Below are positions 36,413-45,578 of a stretch of DNA of 64,000 nucleotides, piece by piece. Every line of letters starts with the position of its first letter. Position 1 is the stretch's first letter. Source of the stretch: SMWD01 sp002729875 (GTDB lineage Bacteria > Pseudomonadota > Gammaproteobacteria > Steroidobacterales > GCA-2729495). Where the stretch lies: positions 1 through 64,000 of the forward strand of contig DASCMH010000065.1 in assembly GCA_036010905.1 (NCBI GenBank), given 5' to 3'. Made by a program: the position numbers and the translations under genes. The notes below the pieces were generated by a model. The model had not been told where the DNA came from. It saw only the letters and a program-made list of their open reading frames with translations, and made no database searches.

Positions 36413-37687
36413 TCAGGTCGGTTGCGTGCCCGCAGTTTCGTAACCGGCGGCTTTGCTCATATCCAGTAATGTGGCAGCTATGCCAGCAATTAGCAGAAAT
36501 CCGGTAATAACGGCAAACGGTAGAAAATATGAACCCGATAAGCCATACAAAGCACCGGTAACGACCGGACCGGCAGCACCGCCGGTTGCATCAAGGATAT
36601 TAATTGCAGCCAGGATCTTGCCGAGCGAACGCATGCCAAACAAGTCCGGAGACAGCAACTGGATCAGGGTATAAATACCGCCCCAGCCAAAGCCAAACAA
36701 CACGAGACCGCACCATAAAGCCATTTCACTGGTCCAGCTAATCGCCAGCAGCAGGCAAATACCGCCCGATAACATCAGAAAAAGCCCGACCAGCAGAATT
36801 AATTTGCGGCCAAGATTCTCGGCCAGGTAACCACTGATGAGCTTGCCGATCAGCCCGCCGATAAACAGGATCGAAACACCCGTTGAGGCAACCTGTGGGG
36901 AATAATCTGATTTGCTCATGTAAATAAAGACATTCGTCGTCATGCCGAGAATCGAATAAAAAGTACACATCGCAATGATCGCGAGCAGCCAGAAATTCCG
37001 GCTTCTCAATGCCTGAGCAAGGGTGTAACCGGTCAGTTCCGGGGTCGGGCCACCTGCCCGGGTGCCGTCTGGTTTGCCGGCGCTCATCGGCCCGTTCCTG
37101 AGCAGGACAAATGAAATCGGCACCAAAATCAGTGGAATTAAAGCCAACCATTCAAAAGCCTGGCGCCAGTCTGCGGTTGAAATCATCCAGGTATTGAGTT
37201 TCGGGAAGAATGCGCTGCCCAGGCTGGTCCCGGACAGTACGATGCCAATGGCCAATCCACGCTGTTTGTCGAACCAGCTAGAGATCAGGTAGACGTTGAT
37301 CATCAAGCCGCACAGCGCCAGCACAACACCCAGACCTGCGCTAATCCAGTAGGCTTCAACCAACTGGTCAACTCTCGCGTAGAGCAAATTGCCGGCCGCC
37401 AGCATGGCCAGCCCTACAAGTAGCAGCGGTTTGACGCCCACCTTATCGGCCAGCCAACCGGAACCCAGGCCGCTGACCGCCGCAGTCAGAAACATGATCG
37501 TATCGCGCCATTTAATGTCTGATACGCTGACCTCGGTGCCGGAAACAGCCGTGATCGTATTGATCAGTTGAATATCAAACACGGCCATCCCGCCAAGTGT
37601 CATGCCCTGGGAAACAAACAACACGAGGAACGAGCAGGCACAGATAACCCATCGATAGGCGCGGATTTCGGGTGTGCTACCAGTCAT
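36413..37687 (-). CDS. MFS transporter
   Basis: A 12-helix major facilitator protein of 424 residues. Helix 1 follows RAYRWVICACSFLVLFVSQG; the loop motif GSGWLADKVGVKPLLLVG (motif A) follows helix 2, and GYLAENLGRKLILL marks the second half. The fold resembles the oxalate/formate antiporter and monocarboxylate porter groups. Substrate cannot be inferred. It sits between an NCS1 permease and alaA in one minus-strand run. Confidence 0.88.
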   Translation of the reverse strand: MTGSTPEIRAYRWVICACSFLVLFVSQGMTLGGMAVFDIQLINTITAVSGTEVSVSDIKWRDTIMFLTAAVSGLGSGWLADKVGVKPLLLVGLAMLAAGNLLYARVDQLVEAYWISAGLGVVLALCGLMINVYLISSWFDKQRGLAIGIVLSGTSLGSAFFPKLNTWMISTADWRQAFEWLALIPLILVPISFVLLRNGPMSAGKPDGTRAGGPTPELTGYTLAQALRSRNFWLLAIIAMCTFYSILGMTTNVFIYMSKSDYSPQVASTGVSILFIGGLIGKLISGYLAENLGRKLILLVGLFLMLSGGICLLLAISWTSEMALWCGLVLFGFGWGGIYTLIQLLSPDLFGMRSLGKILAAINILDATGGAAGPVVTGALYGLSGSYFLPFAVITGFLLIAGIAATLLDMSKAAGYETAGTQPT

Positions 37688-37776
37688 TCAATTTGGCCTT
37701 TCAGCGATTAACGATAAATACAGCCTGCACAGTAACGGATAAGCCCCCCGTGTCCAAGTAGCAGGAACGCAAGGTA

Positions 37777-39105
37777 CTAATGCGGCCGCGCCACCCGCCC
37801 GACAAAAGCTGCAAAGATGTAGATGACGATCGATACCAGCAAACCGGTCAGGGCCGGCACCATCGAATCGGCGCCGATCAGGATGTCATTCGCATTCATG
37901 ATCGCTGCAGCCGCCCCGCCGAGATATGCGATGATCGCTGCCGGGTTCCATGAAGGCACCCGGTCGAGCATTGCCGGTTCGAAACGCATCTTTTGAACGA
38001 TATAGTAATGAGCGATGACCGGTCCGATCAGCGGCGGAACGATGCTCGCCAGAAATTCTATCCAGTCCATGAAATGCTGGTAAATCCCCAGGCCGAGGAT
38101 GGTACCGAGCACGCCGCAGATCACGGTCATGACGCGTTGCGGACGCCTGAATACGCTTGAGGTCTGAATTACCGGCAGATACAGATTCGCGTCGCCGGTC
38201 GTCCACAGCGCCAGGCTCATGCCGATGATGCCGACATACATGATGAACATGCCCTGCTCGCGCAGGTAAACGGTGAAATCGAACGTACCCGAGACAACGC
38301 CGCCGAGCGCGCCGACGACCTGCAGGAACCACTGCGCGATGATCATGACAATAAACGGAATCGCAACAGCAACCCAGGCCTTGCGGGCAAAACGCGTATA
38401 TTCGGGCATCACAATTGCGCCGACGATCCATGAACCGATGACGATATTGACGGCTTTGAGCATCGTCAGGGGCGCATCGGCCCCGGCAACTCGTGCAGCT
38501 GAGAGGTCAAGAAATGCAGCCCAGCCACCGGCCTGATCAACATTCAGCCAGATCGAGTACAAACCGACAAGCACGAGCACAGATACAGACGGCATGCTAA
38601 CCCATTCAAGGCCCTTGACGCCGAAGTAGGTGGTTACGGTAAACAAGGTTCCGGCCAGGATGGCAACGACATAAAAACTCATGCTGTCCATATTGCCGGC
38701 CCAGGCAACGCCGAATGCGCCGACCACAATCCCTTGCCAGCCGATCAAAAGCAGCGCAATGATCAGGACGGGAATAAAGGCACCAATTTTCCCGTAGACC
38801 AGTTGATACAGCAGGCCACTGTTACACGCGGTGCGATACCCGATGTAACCCACCAATGCGCCAATCACGAAATTAGCCGCATTACCGGCGAAGGTGGCTG
38901 CAACGATATCCGGCCAGAAGACCTGTCCGCTGCCGAGCATGCCGCCGATAAACAGGCCGGTTACCAGGAATCCCCAACCAAAAGCCAGCGTCAGCAACGG
39001 GCCGGTACCTCTGCGTTGATCGGCGCTTAGAGGAGCAACCGGATTATCTGCACTGTTTTTCTCGGTCTCAGAGTCGTAACTCCACCAACGCTTGATGCTG
39101 CTCAT
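37777..39105 (-). CDS. NCS1 family nucleobase/cation symporter, cytosine-permease-like
   Basis: A membrane symporter for purines, pyrimidines or related compounds. With the ATG at 39105 it has 442 residues and about 12 helices. GGAG (plus 39113-39116) lies 7 bases before that ATG; a longer reading to 39186 has no support. NCS1 features are LTLAFGWGFLVTGLFIGGMLGSG near helix 1, LIGWQGIVVGAFG, and VIGSWIVGAIVMPEYTRF. The DUF1838 gene is divergent with 196 bases between. Confidence 0.88.
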   Translation of the reverse strand: MSSIKRWWSYDSETEKNSADNPVAPLSADQRRGTGPLLTLAFGWGFLVTGLFIGGMLGSGQVFWPDIVAATFAGNAANFVIGALVGYIGYRTACNSGLLYQLVYGKIGAFIPVLIIALLLIGWQGIVVGAFGVAWAGNMDSMSFYVVAILAGTLFTVTTYFGVKGLEWVSMPSVSVLVLVGLYSIWLNVDQAGGWAAFLDLSAARVAGADAPLTMLKAVNIVIGSWIVGAIVMPEYTRFARKAWVAVAIPFIVMIIAQWFLQVVGALGGVVSGTFDFTVYLREQGMFIMYVGIIGMSLALWTTGDANLYLPVIQTSSVFRRPQRVMTVICGVLGTILGLGIYQHFMDWIEFLASIVPPLIGPVIAHYYIVQKMRFEPAMLDRVPSWNPAAIIAYLGGAAAAIMNANDILIGADSMVPALTGLLVSIVIYIFAAFVGRVARPH

Positions 39106-39301
39106 TTTCATGCTCCGCCTGCTGAGCGCTCCTGATCCGTAGCAATGGCTGCCAGTCGTGCAGGTCTCGGTTGCGCCGCATGTCACTCCCGCAGAATCTG
39201 CTTTAATCAGAAACTGCGTGACTGTTGCCGTTGCCGGACATTGGTAAGTGCTGTATTAATACCCATGCACTATACAAAAAAACAACAACGGGGGCAGGAT
39301 A

Positions 39302-40303
39302 ATGTTTGCAAACTTTAATCCGACGAAAATGGTTCGTGATGAACACGGCATATCGCGCCGTTCAACGCTGGCGGGCCTCGGTGCTTTATTTGGTGTCTCG
39401 GCGCTGTCCGGTTGCGCTCCAGCCGGTAAACCCGAATCTGCACCGGCACCAAGCCTTGGTCTCGATTTCAGCAAACCCGAAGACAATCTGACGGCCTGGG
39501 TCAAACTCGCTTCGAGCCTGGAAGACGGCAAAGAAACCTGTGGATTTTTCTCCGGTACGCAATATGCCGTAATCGGCAGCCAGGAGGTCATTCAACCGTT
39601 GTTTCGCATTCAGGGGTTTGGCATGAGCCGGGTTACCAAACTACCGGATGGACGTTATCAGAACCTGCACCGCGAGGTTGTTTATTACCTGGATCTGAAG
39701 GAAGACCGTATCCTGGATGAATGGCAAAACCCGTATACCGGCGAAACCGTCGAGCCCTTTCCCACCCATAATGATCCGGTCAATTCCTATTATGCGACCC
39801 AGTTCAAACAGCGTTTCGGTAGCGAAGAAACCGGTTTTGAAACCGTCGAATTCCCGTTCGTGCTGCCCTGGGAAACCTTTGGCGATCGAACTGTCGTGTC
39901 TTTTTCCGTCAATACCCGCTGGCCAACCCCGTTGCCGGAAGCCGAGTGGCCACGCGAACATTTCGGGCCCTGGTATCGGACCAGTGAGTATTTCCAGATC
40001 CATGCAAGCCTGGCCGATCTGAATAATCCGGCCATGTTGAAAGTTCCGTATACCGGAGCCTGGCAAAAAGTGGCACCCTGGCATCCGTGGATGCTGATGG
40101 ACAATCGTGATGGCGGGATCTTCGGCGTGACCAACGTATTTTCACTGGACAGTACCGATGACCTGCCGCCACACGTGCTGGCCTATACGCAGGAACATTA
40201 CCCGAAGTACCTGCATGCTCCCGAAGAGTGGGTCGAACCGAATATGACGACCTGGGAAACCTTTGCCCGGGAAAGAACCCCCGCTCCGCTCCCCGGTAAC
40301 TAA
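39302..40303 (+). CDS. DUF1838 family exported lipoprotein
   Basis: A 333-residue protein of the DUF1838 family, which has no known activity. The N-terminus carries SRRSTLAGLGALFGVSALSGC, a twin-arginine-like signal (R19-R20) ending in a lipobox with C38. Family segments include TCGFFSGTQYAVIG, GRYQNLHREVVYYLDLKEDRI, and PNMTTWETFARE at the end. A strong GGGGCAGG site precedes the ATG. The next gene is convergent and also unknown. Confidence 0.9.
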   Translation: MFANFNPTKMVRDEHGISRRSTLAGLGALFGVSALSGCAPAGKPESAPAPSLGLDFSKPEDNLTAWVKLASSLEDGKETCGFFSGTQYAVIGSQEVIQPLFRIQGFGMSRVTKLPDGRYQNLHREVVYYLDLKEDRILDEWQNPYTGETVEPFPTHNDPVNSYYATQFKQRFGSEETGFETVEFPFVLPWETFGDRTVVSFSVNTRWPTPLPEAEWPREHFGPWYRTSEYFQIHASLADLNNPAMLKVPYTGAWQKVAPWHPWMLMDNRDGGIFGVTNVFSLDSTDDLPPHVLAYTQEHYPKYLHAPEEWVEPNMTTWETFARERTPAPLPGN

Positions 40304-40318
40304 CCGGGCCGGTGTCAA

Positions 40319-41059
40319 TCAGTTGTCGCAGGTAAGTTCCGTGAGTTCGTAATAAGTCTGCATATAGCCGCCAATGTCGCCGCGCAGGAACGTAAAATCC
40401 CCGTCGTTGGTGCACCAGATATCATACGGCGGGTGCGCTTCGGGCAATCCCGGCGAAGAAACAAAACGAAAATGTAATGCATTAAAGCGACCGGCACCCA
40501 CTTCAATAGTCTCTTCGCCGATGTACTCGACGCCAAAACCGATGCGAAACAGCATGGGTCCCGTGGCGCCCCGGTGGTCTGGAGACGAGAGCAGCATTTC
40601 ATCAATACTCTGCACCTCGGTTGCCGGTTTCTCCAGGTCGAACAGGCGCATATGCCAGGAATCACAGGCGATGGCGTGATTCTGAAATGTCTGCAGACGA
40701 CCCCGGGTTTCCATCCGTTGCGAGACCCGGCCATCCAGTAACGAATTGGTCTCGCACTCGGCAAAATCAGGGCCGAACCGGAACCAGCCGCTGCCCATGA
40801 ATTTGTCGTCGACCGACAAGCGCACGAAACAATCCATCGGGTACCAGTTTTCATCAATACTGTAGGTGATATCGCGCATGACACTCGGGCGATCATCAAT
40901 TTCACAATGCGCGGTAATGGTGCGCTTGCCGTCACTGTGCACATCGACATGGAAATACTCACGACCCCTCACCTGGTCCATGCGTTCAGGCTTTTTGCTG
41001 GTATAACTGATTGTGCCGCGAATCGTCCGATGATCTCTTTGTAAAATATCGTCACTCAT
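40319..41059 (-). CDS. Conserved hypothetical protein, beta-rich
   Basis: I do not recognise the family. The 246 residues have no signal peptide or membrane helix. The pattern is strand-rich with many aromatic and acidic residues: REYFHVDVHSDGKRTI, DENWYPMDCFVRLSV, GSGWFRFG and GPMLFRIGFGVEYIGEETIEVG, which resembles a lipocalin-like or DUF3108-like barrel. It faces the DUF1838 gene tail to tail, 15 bases apart, and has 51 bases to the sulfurtransferase upstream, so they may share a transcript. Confidence 0.75.
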   Translation of the reverse strand: MSDDILQRDHRTIRGTISYTSKKPERMDQVRGREYFHVDVHSDGKRTITAHCEIDDRPSVMRDITYSIDENWYPMDCFVRLSVDDKFMGSGWFRFGPDFAECETNSLLDGRVSQRMETRGRLQTFQNHAIACDSWHMRLFDLEKPATEVQSIDEMLLSSPDHRGATGPMLFRIGFGVEYIGEETIEVGAGRFNALHFRFVSSPGLPEAHPPYDIWCTNDGDFTFLRGDIGGYMQTYYELTELTCDN

Positions 41060-41110
41060 ACTGCTTTTCCTTCATCCCGTATCTGGAATTTTACATTCCG
41101 GGGTAAATTT

Positions 41111-41971
41111 TTATTCGCCGGCAACCGGGCGTTGCTGACTGCTTATCCAGTCGCTCCAGGAACCCACATACAGTGATGCCCCGGGCAGACCCGCCGTCTC
41201 CAGTGCCAGCAACGTGTGACACGCGGTAACGCCTGAACCGCACATGCAGGCAACCTCTTCAATGGGCCGCTCGCTAATCCTTGCGCGGTAGTATGCCTGT
41301 AATTCTGCTGCCGGAAGGAAACATTTATCAGCGCCAAGGTTTTCCTGAAATGGCGTGTTGACAGCTCCGGGCACATGCCCGGCCAGCCGGTCAATCGGCT
41401 CGCTCTGCCCGGCAAACCGGGCGGCCGCTCGAGCATCAAGCAACAGCAGCGTGTCGGCAGACAGCCCGGCGGCAACCATTTCAGCATCGACCACCGGCAT
41501 CGAGCCGGGTTGCAGTTGTAGCTGTCTGGGCTCGGGCAGCTGTATTTCAGCCGTCATGGGGCCATCTGCTTCCAGCCAGGCAGTCAGCCCGCCATCAAGC
41601 GCTGCAACGTCCTGATGGCCGATCCAGCGCAATAACCACCAGAGACGGACCGATAAGGCGTTGCCGATGTCATCATAGACCACCACCATCGAATTTGAGC
41701 CTATCCCCCAGCTTTCGAACAATCGTCCGAGGTCGGCCGGATCAGGCAGCGGATGCCGGCCCCCCGCCCCATCCGCAGCCAGCGGCGCCGCAAGATCCCG
41801 GTCAAGATCCGCATGGACGGCACCGGGTATATGCCCTGCCTCGTAGGCCGTCCTCCCGGCAGTCGGCTGCATCAGGTCGAATCGGCAATCCACGATCACC
41901 CATTTTGGGTCATCGAGATGGGCGCGCAGTTCATCCACGCCGACAAGGGCTTTATTCCGACGGTTTTGCAA
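41111..41971 (-). CDS. sseA: 3-mercaptopyruvate-type sulfurtransferase (two rhodanese domains)
   Basis: Transfers sulfur from mercaptopyruvate or thiosulfate to acceptors such as thioredoxin or cyanide. The chosen TTG at 41971 has AGGAG (plus 41980-41984) 8 bases before it, giving 286 residues; reading to 41998 has no such site. The inactive first domain has DCRFDLMQPTAGRTAYEAGHI, and the second has the MST loop C244-GSGVTA. HIPGAVHADLDRDL is also typical. It is divergent from etfB, 174 bases away. Confidence 0.9.
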   Translation of the reverse strand: MQNRRNKALVGVDELRAHLDDPKWVIVDCRFDLMQPTAGRTAYEAGHIPGAVHADLDRDLAAPLAADGAGGRHPLPDPADLGRLFESWGIGSNSMVVVYDDIGNALSVRLWWLLRWIGHQDVAALDGGLTAWLEADGPMTAEIQLPEPRQLQLQPGSMPVVDAEMVAAGLSADTLLLLDARAAARFAGQSEPIDRLAGHVPGAVNTPFQENLGADKCFLPAAELQAYYRARISERPIEEVACMCGSGVTACHTLLALETAGLPGASLYVGSWSDWISSQQRPVAGE

Positions 41972-42032
41972 ATTCTTTTCTCCTGTAATTCGTATCAACG
42001 GGTTGTCACCAACTTGCTACCTGTGGAAAATA

Positions 42033-42045
42033 TCACGTTTCGTGA
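42033..42045. promoter_or_regulatory. Inverted repeat upstream of etfB
   Basis: TCACG and CGTGA flank TTT, giving a 13-base dyad. TCACGAAA recurs at 42107-42114, the reverse complement of the second half plus spacer. This repeat structure in a divergent promoter region suggests an operator; the regulator is unknown. Confidence 0.4.
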
Positions 42046-42110
42046 CTGAACCCCCGCAAACGGATACGGGTGCAGGTAACAACTGCTCGTAAACGGCTTG
42101 CTCCTCTCAC

Positions 42111-42123
42111 GAAACCAGGTTTA
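42111..42123. promoter_or_regulatory. PsrA-like box upstream of etfB
   Basis: GAAAC, three bases, then GTTTA, 22 bases before the etfB start. The Pseudomonas fatty-acid regulator PsrA binds (G/C)AAAC-N2-4-GTTT(G/C); only the last base differs here. ETF and beta-oxidation genes belong to known PsrA regulons, so this is a plausible but unproven site. Confidence 0.4.
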
Positions 42124-42145
42124 GAAAGGACTCGGGAGTCTCTGC

Positions 42146-42898
42146 ATGGATAAAGTTATGGTCTGCCTGAAGCGCGTTGTCGACTACAACGTGCGCATTC
42201 GCGTCAAACCCGATCAATCGGGCGTCGTGACCGAGGGCGTCAAAATGAGCGTCAACCCGTTTGACGAAATTGCCCTGGAAGAGGCTTTACGTCTCCGTGA
42301 GCAGGGTAAGGCAAGCGAAGTATTAGCAGTATCGATCGGTTCATCAGACTGCCAGCAACAACTCAGAACCAGCCTGGCCATGGGTGCAGACCGTGCGATC
42401 CTGGTTGAAACCGATCATGACATCGAATCGCTGGCCGCTGCGCAGGTCTTATTAAAACTGGTTGAAACTGAGAGTCCGGACCTCGTGCTGCTCGGTAAAC
42501 AGGCCATTGACAATGATTGCAACCAGACGGCACAAATGCTCGCAGCGTTATGGGATCGCCCGCAGGCGACCTTTGCTTCAGAAATTGAAATAAGCGATGA
42601 AACATTACGCATCACTCGAGAAGTCGATGCCGGGCTTGAGGTCATTGATGTCGATCTGCCCGCAGTCGTCAGTACGGACCTGCGCCTGAATGAACCGCGC
42701 TATGTCAAACTTCCGGATATCATGAAAGCCAAAAGGAAGCCTATTGAAGTCATTCCGATCGACGACATGGGCATTGATACAACGCCCATGTTTACAGTTT
42801 CTGACTATGCTGCCCCGCCGGTGCGCAGCAAAGGACAAATGGTGGATGATGTTGCCGGACTCGTCGGGGCTCTCAAGGAAAAAGGATTTTCATTATGA
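42146..42898 (+). CDS. etfB: Electron transfer flavoprotein beta subunit
   Basis: ETF takes electrons from acyl-CoA dehydrogenases and passes them to ETF:ubiquinone oxidoreductase. The 250 residues begin MDKVMVCLKRVVDYNVRIRV and include GVKMSVNPFDEIALEEALRL, VLLGKQAIDNDCNQTAQM and the recognition-loop area LPAVVSTDLRLNEPRY. A GGGAG site precedes the ATG. etfA overlaps its stop by ATGA. Confidence 0.96.
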   Translation: MDKVMVCLKRVVDYNVRIRVKPDQSGVVTEGVKMSVNPFDEIALEEALRLREQGKASEVLAVSIGSSDCQQQLRTSLAMGADRAILVETDHDIESLAAAQVLLKLVETESPDLVLLGKQAIDNDCNQTAQMLAALWDRPQATFASEIEISDETLRITREVDAGLEVIDVDLPAVVSTDLRLNEPRYVKLPDIMKAKRKPIEVIPIDDMGIDTTPMFTVSDYAAPPVRSKGQMVDDVAGLVGALKEKGFSL

Positions 42899-43845
42899 GC
42901 AGTGTATTGATCGTAGCCGAACATGACGGAGCGACGCTAAATCCGAGTACCTCGAAAACCGTCAGTTGCGCGCAGTCGCTCAATGCTGATTCAATCGATG
43001 TCGTGGTATGCGGGCATTCGGCAGACGCAATTGCCGAACAGGCTGCAAAACTGAATGGCGTGACCCGCGTCCTGGCCTGTGATCGGAGCGAAAACAGCAA
43101 CCCGCTGGCTGCGATTATCGCGCCACAACTCGCCGCATTGGCCAAGGACAATAGTTATAACTATGTATTTGGTCCGTCAACAACTTTCGGCAAAGACCTG
43201 ATGCCCAGGGTTGCCGCCCTGCTCGGTACCGGTCAGATCAGCGATATCATGGAAGTTGTCGATGCGCAGACCTTCAAACGCCCAATCTATGCCGGCAATG
43301 CCATTATCACCGTAGTTGCCGCGCCGGAACGGATTATTGTTGCAACCGTCAGGGTAGCATCGTACCAGGCAGTTGCTGATGACGGATCGGCAAGCATCGA
43401 GGCGATTACGAGCAGTGCACAACTCCCTGCACACTCACGCTATGTCGAACTTAAATCCGAGGCAGGCGACCGCCCGGATCTGCAGGTTGCCAATGTAGTC
43501 GTCTCGGGAGGCCGTGGTGTCGGCAGCAAAGAAAACTTCGAGTTACTGTACAACCTGGCCGACTCTATCGGCGCCGGTGTCGGCGCCTCAAGAGCCGCCG
43601 TTGATGCCGGTTATGTGCCGAATGATATGCAGGTTGGACAAACCGGCAAGATCATCTCACCTGATTTGTATATTGCCTTTGGCATTTCCGGGGCCATTCA
43701 GCACCTGACCGGCATCAAGGACGCCGGCACAATTGTTGCGGTCAACAAGGATCCGGATGCGCCGATCTTCGAGATCGCTGATATCGGCCTTGTCGGCGAC
43801 CTGTTTGAGGTTGCTCCTGAACTCGGCAAGCAACTTGCTGACTGA
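42895..43845 (+). CDS. etfA: Electron transfer flavoprotein alpha subunit
   Basis: Holds the FAD of the ETF dimer. The 316 residues have the N-terminal ETF domain (VLIVAEHDGATLNPST) and the C-terminal FAD domain: VSGGRGVGSKENFELL, GASRAAVDAGYVPNDMQVGQTG, and FGISGAIQHLTGIKDAG, then AVNKDPDAPIF. It is translationally coupled to etfB. The 339-base gap after it is described separately. Confidence 0.97.
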   Translation: MSSVLIVAEHDGATLNPSTSKTVSCAQSLNADSIDVVVCGHSADAIAEQAAKLNGVTRVLACDRSENSNPLAAIIAPQLAALAKDNSYNYVFGPSTTFGKDLMPRVAALLGTGQISDIMEVVDAQTFKRPIYAGNAIITVVAAPERIIVATVRVASYQAVADDGSASIEAITSSAQLPAHSRYVELKSEAGDRPDLQVANVVVSGGRGVGSKENFELLYNLADSIGAGVGASRAAVDAGYVPNDMQVGQTGKIISPDLYIAFGISGAIQHLTGIKDAGTIVAVNKDPDAPIFEIADIGLVGDLFEVAPELGKQLAD

Positions 43846-44184
43846 GTAACAACAAGGCTGCCCGCCTGGGGCACACCCGTTGGCCTCCATGCCTGACGTT
43901 GCTGGTTGGATACGTGCCGTTGCAACCAGGCCATCCATTGTTGCAGCCCATGAATACATCGGTCACTACTATCCGCTTTTTATTACAAACAGTAACGAGT
44001 GATAGTTATAAACAAAAAATATGCTCTGCTACGAGCGTAAAGGTTACATAACGCAGCCTTCTATTTAACGCAATACAAATAAAATTGCCCCTATGTAAAA
44101 ACTGACCCAATGCCGGATTAACGTTTGCTAGTATCGATTGAAGATTCCTGATGACGCGCCGCCTTAAAATATTTAGGAAGCATC
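43846..44184. other. Intergenic region between etfA and the PEP-CTERM gene
   Basis: No gene is apparent on either strand in these 339 bases. The first third is GC-rich and contains a possible hairpin (TGGTTG and CAACCA near 43908-43932) but no T-run that would make a terminator. The rest is AT-rich and holds the sigma-54-like promoter described separately. Confidence 0.5.
44113..44130 (+). promoter_or_regulatory. Candidate sigma-54 promoter of the PEP-CTERM gene
   Basis: CCGG, ten bases, then TTTGCTA keep the GG-N10-GC spacing of sigma-54 promoters: GG at 44115-44116, GC at 44127-44128, with TTGCT matching the -12 element. The -24 part matches only in GG. Transcription would start near 44140, 45 bases before the ATG. 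Confidence 0.35.
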
Positions 44185-44745
44185 ATGAATCTATTTAAAT
44201 CGATACTTTTTATCGTCAGCTTGACGTTTGCCTTATCAACAGTTCAGGCTGCATCAGTTTCAATAACTCCGACGCTTTCGTCCGGAAATGTTGGTCACAA
44301 CGCAACTCTTGAGTTATTTATGGATTTCACCGGAGATCCAACACTCGGCGGTGGCATTGATCTTGCTTTAAGCGGACCAATTTCTTGGGTTAGCTTCACC
44401 CCCAGCGCATACTTCAGTGCTTTAGATTCAATTTTCACCGGCCACGGCACCGTGTTTGCCGATGCCGATTATGAGATCCACTTCGGCGATTTCTCAGGCC
44501 TCGGCGGAAATAATAAGCTTGGTAACATCGTGGTCAATCTGTCAGGTGCTGGCACGGGCTCCATCGATATAGCCATCAATTCCACGTTAGGCGAATTTCA
44601 AAGCGCAACGATATTTGAACCGCAAACCGTAAGCCTGAACGGCGCTGAAATTCAGATTAATGCTGTGCCGGTACCGGCGGCAGTTTGGTTGTTCGGTTCC
44701 GCTCTCGGTCTTCTCGGCGGTTCGCGCCGTCTGTTTAAAAAATGA
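44185..44745 (+). CDS. PEP-CTERM-type exported protein
   Basis: A 186-residue exported protein. A signal peptide (1-22, ending VQA) precedes a beta-rich domain resembling cohesin-like folds (SVSITPTLSSGNVG, LELFMDFTGDP, GSIDIAINSTLGEF). The tail VPVPAAVWLFGSALGLLGGSRRLFKK begins at about 161 and has the PEP-CTERM layout: a VPxPAA motif, helix and basic end. Exosortase would cleave and hand it on, but none is in the window. AGGA lies 7 bases before the ATG. Confidence 0.85.
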   Translation: MNLFKSILFIVSLTFALSTVQAASVSITPTLSSGNVGHNATLELFMDFTGDPTLGGGIDLALSGPISWVSFTPSAYFSALDSIFTGHGTVFADADYEIHFGDFSGLGGNNKLGNIVVNLSGAGTGSIDIAINSTLGEFQSATIFEPQTVSLNGAEIQINAVPVPAAVWLFGSALGLLGGSRRLFKK

Positions 44746-44841
44746 TCAGCTATCGGCGGCATTAATCAATGCTATCAATGCTTGCTTTGATGCCGACGTC
44801 AATGCCAACCAAACTTCGGCCTGTGCATTGCTTAGCGAGAA

Positions 44842-45561
44842 TCACATACCAGCCAACGGCGCCAGTGAACCTAGAACCTCTGTAACTCTCTCCTGATCAC
44901 CAGGTCTGGCCACCCCGATAATACATTCGAGTAACAAACCAGCCCAGATAGCGAGCACAAACGGACGGCACTTGTTCAGACTGGCGAGCATGGACGCATT
45001 GACCTGATCATCAACTTCATCTTTGCGAAGTTTGCCAATACCGGCACCATAGTCAGGAATATATTTTCGAATCATCAGTCCGCAAAAAATGAGGCCGGCG
45101 AAGATTCCCAGCTTGGCGATAACCCAGGGCGCTGTTGCAAGGTGCTCGCTGAAAAAGGTGTAGAACGTTACCGAGCACAAGAGATAAACCACGAGCAGCC
45201 AACGGAAATAATAATCAATTTTTGTAACGACTTTTCCCAGCGGCGTGCCCTCATTGAAGTGGAGAAACAGCACCATCGCAAGCCAGCCCGGACCCAGCGC
45301 AATAAATCCCATGGTCTGCCATGGCTGGTGCTCGATACCGATCTGCTCAGATAACAAACCGCCTACTGTCAGCATTAATGTCATGCATATGCGCGGCACA
45401 AAATCGAGATTGACCATTATCTTGGCCGCGGTAACTCGTGCTGAATTACTAAGCTTCGGATCGACGACCATACCACTTGAGTAGTAGACACCAAGATCGC
45501 CACCGAGCCAGTAAACAAACAGCAACAGATGGAAAACAAGAAGAAAATCATAAAGACTCAT
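44842..45561 (-). CDS. Integral membrane protein, CopD/DUF2269-like layout
   Basis: A 239-residue protein with about six membrane helices. It begins LYDFLLVFHLLLFVYWLGGDLGVYYSSG, where H11 in the first helix resembles heme-protein or copper-resistance-like families. Other helices include FVPRICMTLMLTVGGLL and WLLVVYLLCSVTFYTFF. Function is unknown. The peroxiredoxin gene is 17 bases upstream in the same direction, so a shared redox or stress role is possible. Confidence 0.75.
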   Translation of the reverse strand: MSLYDFLLVFHLLLFVYWLGGDLGVYYSSGMVVDPKLSNSARVTAAKIMVNLDFVPRICMTLMLTVGGLLSEQIGIEHQPWQTMGFIALGPGWLAMVLFLHFNEGTPLGKVVTKIDYYFRWLLVVYLLCSVTFYTFFSEHLATAPWVIAKLGIFAGLIFCGLMIRKYIPDYGAGIGKLRKDEVDDQVNASMLASLNKCRPFVLAIWAGLLLECIIGVARPGDQERVTEVLGSLAPLAGM

Positions 45562-45578
45562 GCATCGTTCCTATAATT

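Noticed and set aside
37886..38431. A 181-codon frame inside the NCS1 permease gene
   Set aside because: It is an arginine- and histidine-rich shadow of a GC-rich gene, with no membrane helices or known motif.
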